64,000 nucleotides of DNA from Sinohyriopsis cumingii (taxonomy: Eukaryota > Mollusca > Bivalvia > Unionida > Unionidae): the NCBI GenBank assembly GCA_028554795.2, contig CM068838.1, forward strand, positions 91,663,474 through 91,727,473, read 5' to 3'. Of the stretch, positions 61,040-64,000 are shown in pieces. The notes under the pieces are model-generated. The model did not search any database, was not told where the DNA came from, and saw only the letters and a program-made list of their open reading frames with translations. Within the stretch, counting starts at the first letter, position 1. Every line of letters begins with the position of its first letter. The position numbers were made by a program, and so were the translations under genes.

Positions 61040-61443
61040 CATTTGCTGTTTCTTGACAAAAAAAAATATGATTTTATCTCTCATTTCCGAATTCCTCAAC
61101 GGAATATCATCCAATACAATTATTTTATGTTCGTCTGAATCAAGTTCATCAACTCCAGTAAGATATTCGGGTTGTCATATGATAAAAATATTTTCACCGA
61201 CGCCAAGTTCATTTTTTAGTTTTTCGTTATACGCACCAAGCAATTTCTCTTTCTTTTCTTCCTGTGGATTTATTGTGTAAATGTAATCCTTGTCGAGTTG
61301 AAAATGTCTTTCAGTAGCAGGATCATAAGCAACTTAGTTTTACCCGATTCACTTCGTCCTACTATCGGATAATATAAATCTGGCAGGTTGTGGTTATTTT
61401 GATGTTTTAATAATCGCATCGTGTCAAAGTTAGTTATGCTCAT
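61040..61443 (-). pseudogene. ATP: Polinton P3 A32-like packaging ATPase, partial
   Basis: From ATG 61443 (MSITNFDTMRLLKHQNNHNL) the minus strand reads PDLYYPIVGRSESGKTKLLM, with a perfect Walker A (GRSESGKT, 61363-61340). After a one-base frameshift near 61300 comes DKDYIYTINPQEEKKEKLLG, and after one TGA stop HKIIVLDDIPLRNSEMRDKI, with Walker B (IIVLDD, about 61125). This strand-Walker A-...-'i.viDD' order fits the FtsK/HerA-type genome-packaging ATPases of Polintons and related DNA viruses. At about 130 residues it lacks the C-terminal part (about 200 or more residues are usual). It is divergently placed to the fibre-like gene, with about 100 bases between them. Confidence 0.65.
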
Positions 61444-61547
61444 TTTATTTAAAACTGTATCTTTATAAAACTAAATTTTATCAAGCGGCCAACGTTAAAT
61501 TTTATCGCACAGTAAGAATAAGATTCAGCTATTACACAAAATCTGGT

Positions 61548-62850
61548 ATGTCGATCGGAAGCTCAACAGAATATAAAACAGCAGCTACAACTGGCGCAGA
61601 TTTAACAAATCATTTCAAGCGATCTGGAGTTACAGTGAATGTAACTTATATATGTCAGGTCAGCGAGTGCTAGACCTAAAACCGACTTACCCACCAGTAA
61701 ATGTTAATAATACCCAAGCTAATAGAGATGCACAACTTAAGAGAGTTGACGATAGTAAATTATCTTTGACAGGTGGAAAAATGACTGGCTCGTTAAACAT
61801 GGGCAATAATGGAATTATAAACTAAGAGCCATCATATCCTCCCGCTAATGCAAATAATACTCAAGCGGTTAGCTATTCTCCGCTCAAGAATGTAGACAGT
61901 AATAAGTTGTCCTTAATAGGTGGAACTATAACTGGTAATATAAATATGTCAATAAAAAATTATAAATTTAGGAACAGCATATCCACCGCCAAATCAAAAC
62001 CCAAGTCAAGCTGTAAATATAAATCAGTTTAGTACCGTATCAAGATTGAAAATAAGTAAATCCGACGATACAACCATGGAAACCTAACATTTACCGGTGA
62101 ATATAAAATAACAGGTCTTCCATCAAACTTTCCTTCATCTGCAACAGATTTCGTATCTTATGATCAGCTTAATGTAAAACTTACAGAATAACTACCACTT
62201 GTTGTTGGAACTATGACTGGATCGAAAAACATGGGCGGTAAACTAATAATCGGTACTCAATTAACATAGCAGACGACAATATTGTGGCAAGTGTAAAGTT
62301 CGTCAAGGACAACTTCGTGATAAAATCTGGCGATACGATGAATGGAAAATTGATTTAGGCTCGTCAGCAAAAACAACAACATGTATACCTGTCAATGGTT
62401 CTGACATAGCAAATAAACTATGCGTTGATACAGGTATTTATGCTACAAGTACAGCTGCAAATCTGCTTATCTTGAAAAGACAGGAGGTACAATGACTATT
62501 GCGTTTAACAGCGCAATATCTGAAGGGTCGTGGTGGACCGGAGAAACGTCTGATTTTTGGATAAAAATTCAATGTCCAGAAGCCGTAGCAATTTGGAAGT
62601 TTTAACTCTGTGGCCAATTAGATGTTAATGTCGGACAAATTTATAATTGGCGATTAGAGGGATCAGCTGATAATTCAACGTGGACTACAATGTATACTGC
62701 AACAGGTGTTTATGTTAGTACCTTTCAGGAATATACTGCAGTAACTGTCAACAAATATTCGTATTTCCGGATTAATGTTGTCAACACTGAGAGTCATTAT
62801 CCTGGACTGACTATGTTTTAGATATATACACTCGACGGTTTAATGTGACT
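61548..62850 (+). pseudogene. Fibre-like protein: MTG repeats plus discoidin-like C-terminal domain (P3)
   Basis: From an ATG at about 61548 (MSIGSSTEYKTAATTGADLT) the plus strand, across several frames, holds six repeats of a phage-tail-fibre-like unit: LSLTGGKMTGSLNMGNNG (61761), LIGGTITGNINM (61909), FTGEYKITGLPSN (62089), VVGTMTGSKNMGGK (62201), KSGDTMNGKL (62323) and LEKTGGTMTIAFNSAIS (62471), linked by 'pP.n.n.tqav' and 'NGSDIANKLCVDTG' spacers. The last repeat runs in frame into SEGSWWTGETSDFWIKIQCP, LDVNVGQIYNWRLEGSADNS, TWTTMYTATGVY and YSYFRINVVNTESHYPGL. This is the build of an F5/8 type C (discoidin) beta-sandwich, usually sugar- or lipid-binding. Stops at 62602 and 62820 and several frameshifts inactivate it. 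A receptor-binding spike role is inferred. Confidence 0.65.
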
Positions 62851-62905
62851 GCTATAGATAAAGATCACAACGACAGATCCACCATCAGTCAGAGTCGCCA
62901 AAGAA

Positions 62906-63720
62906 TTGTATAACTTTATATTTAATTCTAAAGCGAAAATCGAAATTGTTGATGTTGATCAGGTAGATCCAATAGGTGCTGCTGAAGCAAATGCCGCAAA
63001 TGAAATCGAAACAATGAAAACATTGACTTTGGACTCACCAAACCTAAACGAAACGAGAACAACTTTGTTCGAGGAATGGGCCTCAACTGAAAAACACTGT
63101 GAGAGACTTTGATATAATCAGTAAATACTGTCCTTCTAGTGATAGTGAGGAATCATCGATTAAAAATCGAGAAGTTAATGTAAAATATGATGCTTGAGCT
63201 AATCAAAGAAAATTCGATGTTGATCGACATATCTACTCTTATTAAAGTAAAAGCATATGGTGATTAAAAAATACCAGAACAAGATCGAATCAAGAAAGTT
63301 CATGACGAACTTGACAAACTAGCTGAAACAAGAACAGTTAAGTTACAAAAAATCGCAAACTAACAGACGTGTTTGCCACACGTCGTATATTTCGTGAATT
63401 TGGTATGGATTATCCTGATAAAAAGAAGTTACTTAAGCTAACGAGTGAAAGCACCGATCTTAATACACTAGAAACATCACATGTCACAATAATACACTCT
63501 CTGCTAAACAAAAAAAAAGTTATATCATATCGAGCAAATTGATCTAGTATTAACAATAATTTCAGATATAGAGTCAAGATTAGAAAGATTAGAAGATGAA
63601 AGATTTGTTTGAGAGTCACAGACAAATTAGTAGAAATGTTAAGTTGTGCTTCTACGAACATGATGAACAAATCTTTCTGATGGCATCTATCGATAAATGG
63701 ATAATAGGAGAGGAAGTCTA
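62906..63720 (+). pseudogene. Unidentified AT-rich helical frames downstream of the fibre-like gene
   Basis: The open frame 62906-63112 (MYNFIFNSKAKIEIVDVDQV, then AAEANAANEIETMKTL) is followed by broken pieces: DIISKYCPSSDSEESSIKN (63105), IKENSMLIDISTLIKVKAYG (63205), IPEQDRIKKVHDELDKLAET (63272) and REFGMDYPDKKKLLKLTSES (63395). These read as charged helical proteins with the same AT-rich codon use (AAA, GAA, ATA) as the fibre-like gene, and probably belong to the same element. No family is recognised. The element's right end is not identified before the window ends; 63720-64000 holds nothing that I recognise. Confidence 0.4.
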
Positions 63721-64000
63721 AAGTTTTAGCCTGACGTTTTAGTACGAAACTTCTAGTCTGACATTTTATTATAAACAGTAGTAGTAAGATAAAACGCGTG
63801 TTTCTGGATCGAACGCCCTATTTTTCACAGAAAGTATTTATTTTTTTCTTGGGAATGGTACTTCCATGACATTTTTCCCAAAAGTGAAAGCCAGGTGCCG
63901 CAAAAAAAAATCGTGTTGTGTTGGAATATGGTTTCTAATACGTTTTGACAGATGGGGAGAGGAGGTCAAAAAAAGGAAAACTAAACAAAAATTAAATACG

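Overview
The window looks like repeat-dominated nuclear DNA of a metazoan, most likely a marine invertebrate and plausibly a mollusc. It is AT-rich, holds many microsatellites, has no operons, and carries diverged arrays built on GGTCA and GCCATCTTG words, a tRNA-derived SINE, LINE tails, Ty3 retrotransposons and several Polinton/Maverick elements. I found no convincing intact host gene. Nearly every recognisable protein is a broken copy from a mobile or virus-like element. Family calls rest on motifs read by eye; no database search was run.

Layout. 1-19.5 kb is mostly non-coding, with a LINE remnant (2.84-3.48), a diverged tandem array (3.49-4.24), a Ty3-type gag joined to an integrase scrap on the minus strand (9.55-8.62), a GGTCA array (12.35-13.08) and a faint Ty3 pol remnant (16.09-15.40). 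A (TA)n tract lies at 19.53-19.76. A block at 21.4-22.2 kb is related to part of a Polinton relic at 45 kb. 24.0-25.3 is a degraded Ty3 gag-protease. 26.63-26.21 (minus) encodes a small GIY-YIG nuclease domain. A LINE 3' end with a (TTA)n tail (27.13-27.70) abuts Polinton P1.

P1 (27.7-32.7, perhaps to 34.1 kb) keeps an N-terminal DNA polymerase B piece, a minus-strand zinc-ribbon/PLA2-like gene plus an unknown gene, then on the plus strand a double-jelly-roll major capsid protein, a small pX-like virion protein and an adenovirus-type protease. P2 (46.48-42.9, minus) and a partial copy P2' (51.74-51.0, minus) carry the polymerase C-terminus followed by a capsid-like start. Between them lies a Ty3 element (46.50-50.65) missing its 5' end. 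Its counterpart, with the 5' LTR but missing its 3' part, sits at 35.40-37.33 and is cut off next to a LINE fragment.

P3 (about 57.5-63.7 kb) holds, on the minus strand, a packaging ATPase, a DDE integrase with a chromodomain-like tail, an intact 193-residue membrane protein and a second adenain-type protease, then a tandem-repeat block. On the plus strand is a fibre-like gene made of MTG repeats ending in a discoidin-like domain. A textbook histone-type 3' stem-loop lies on the minus strand at 57.57 kb. In an active element, polymerase and integrase would replicate and insert the DNA, while ATPase, capsid, protease, PLA2 and fibre would form and mature particles. Here almost all carry stops and frameshifts.
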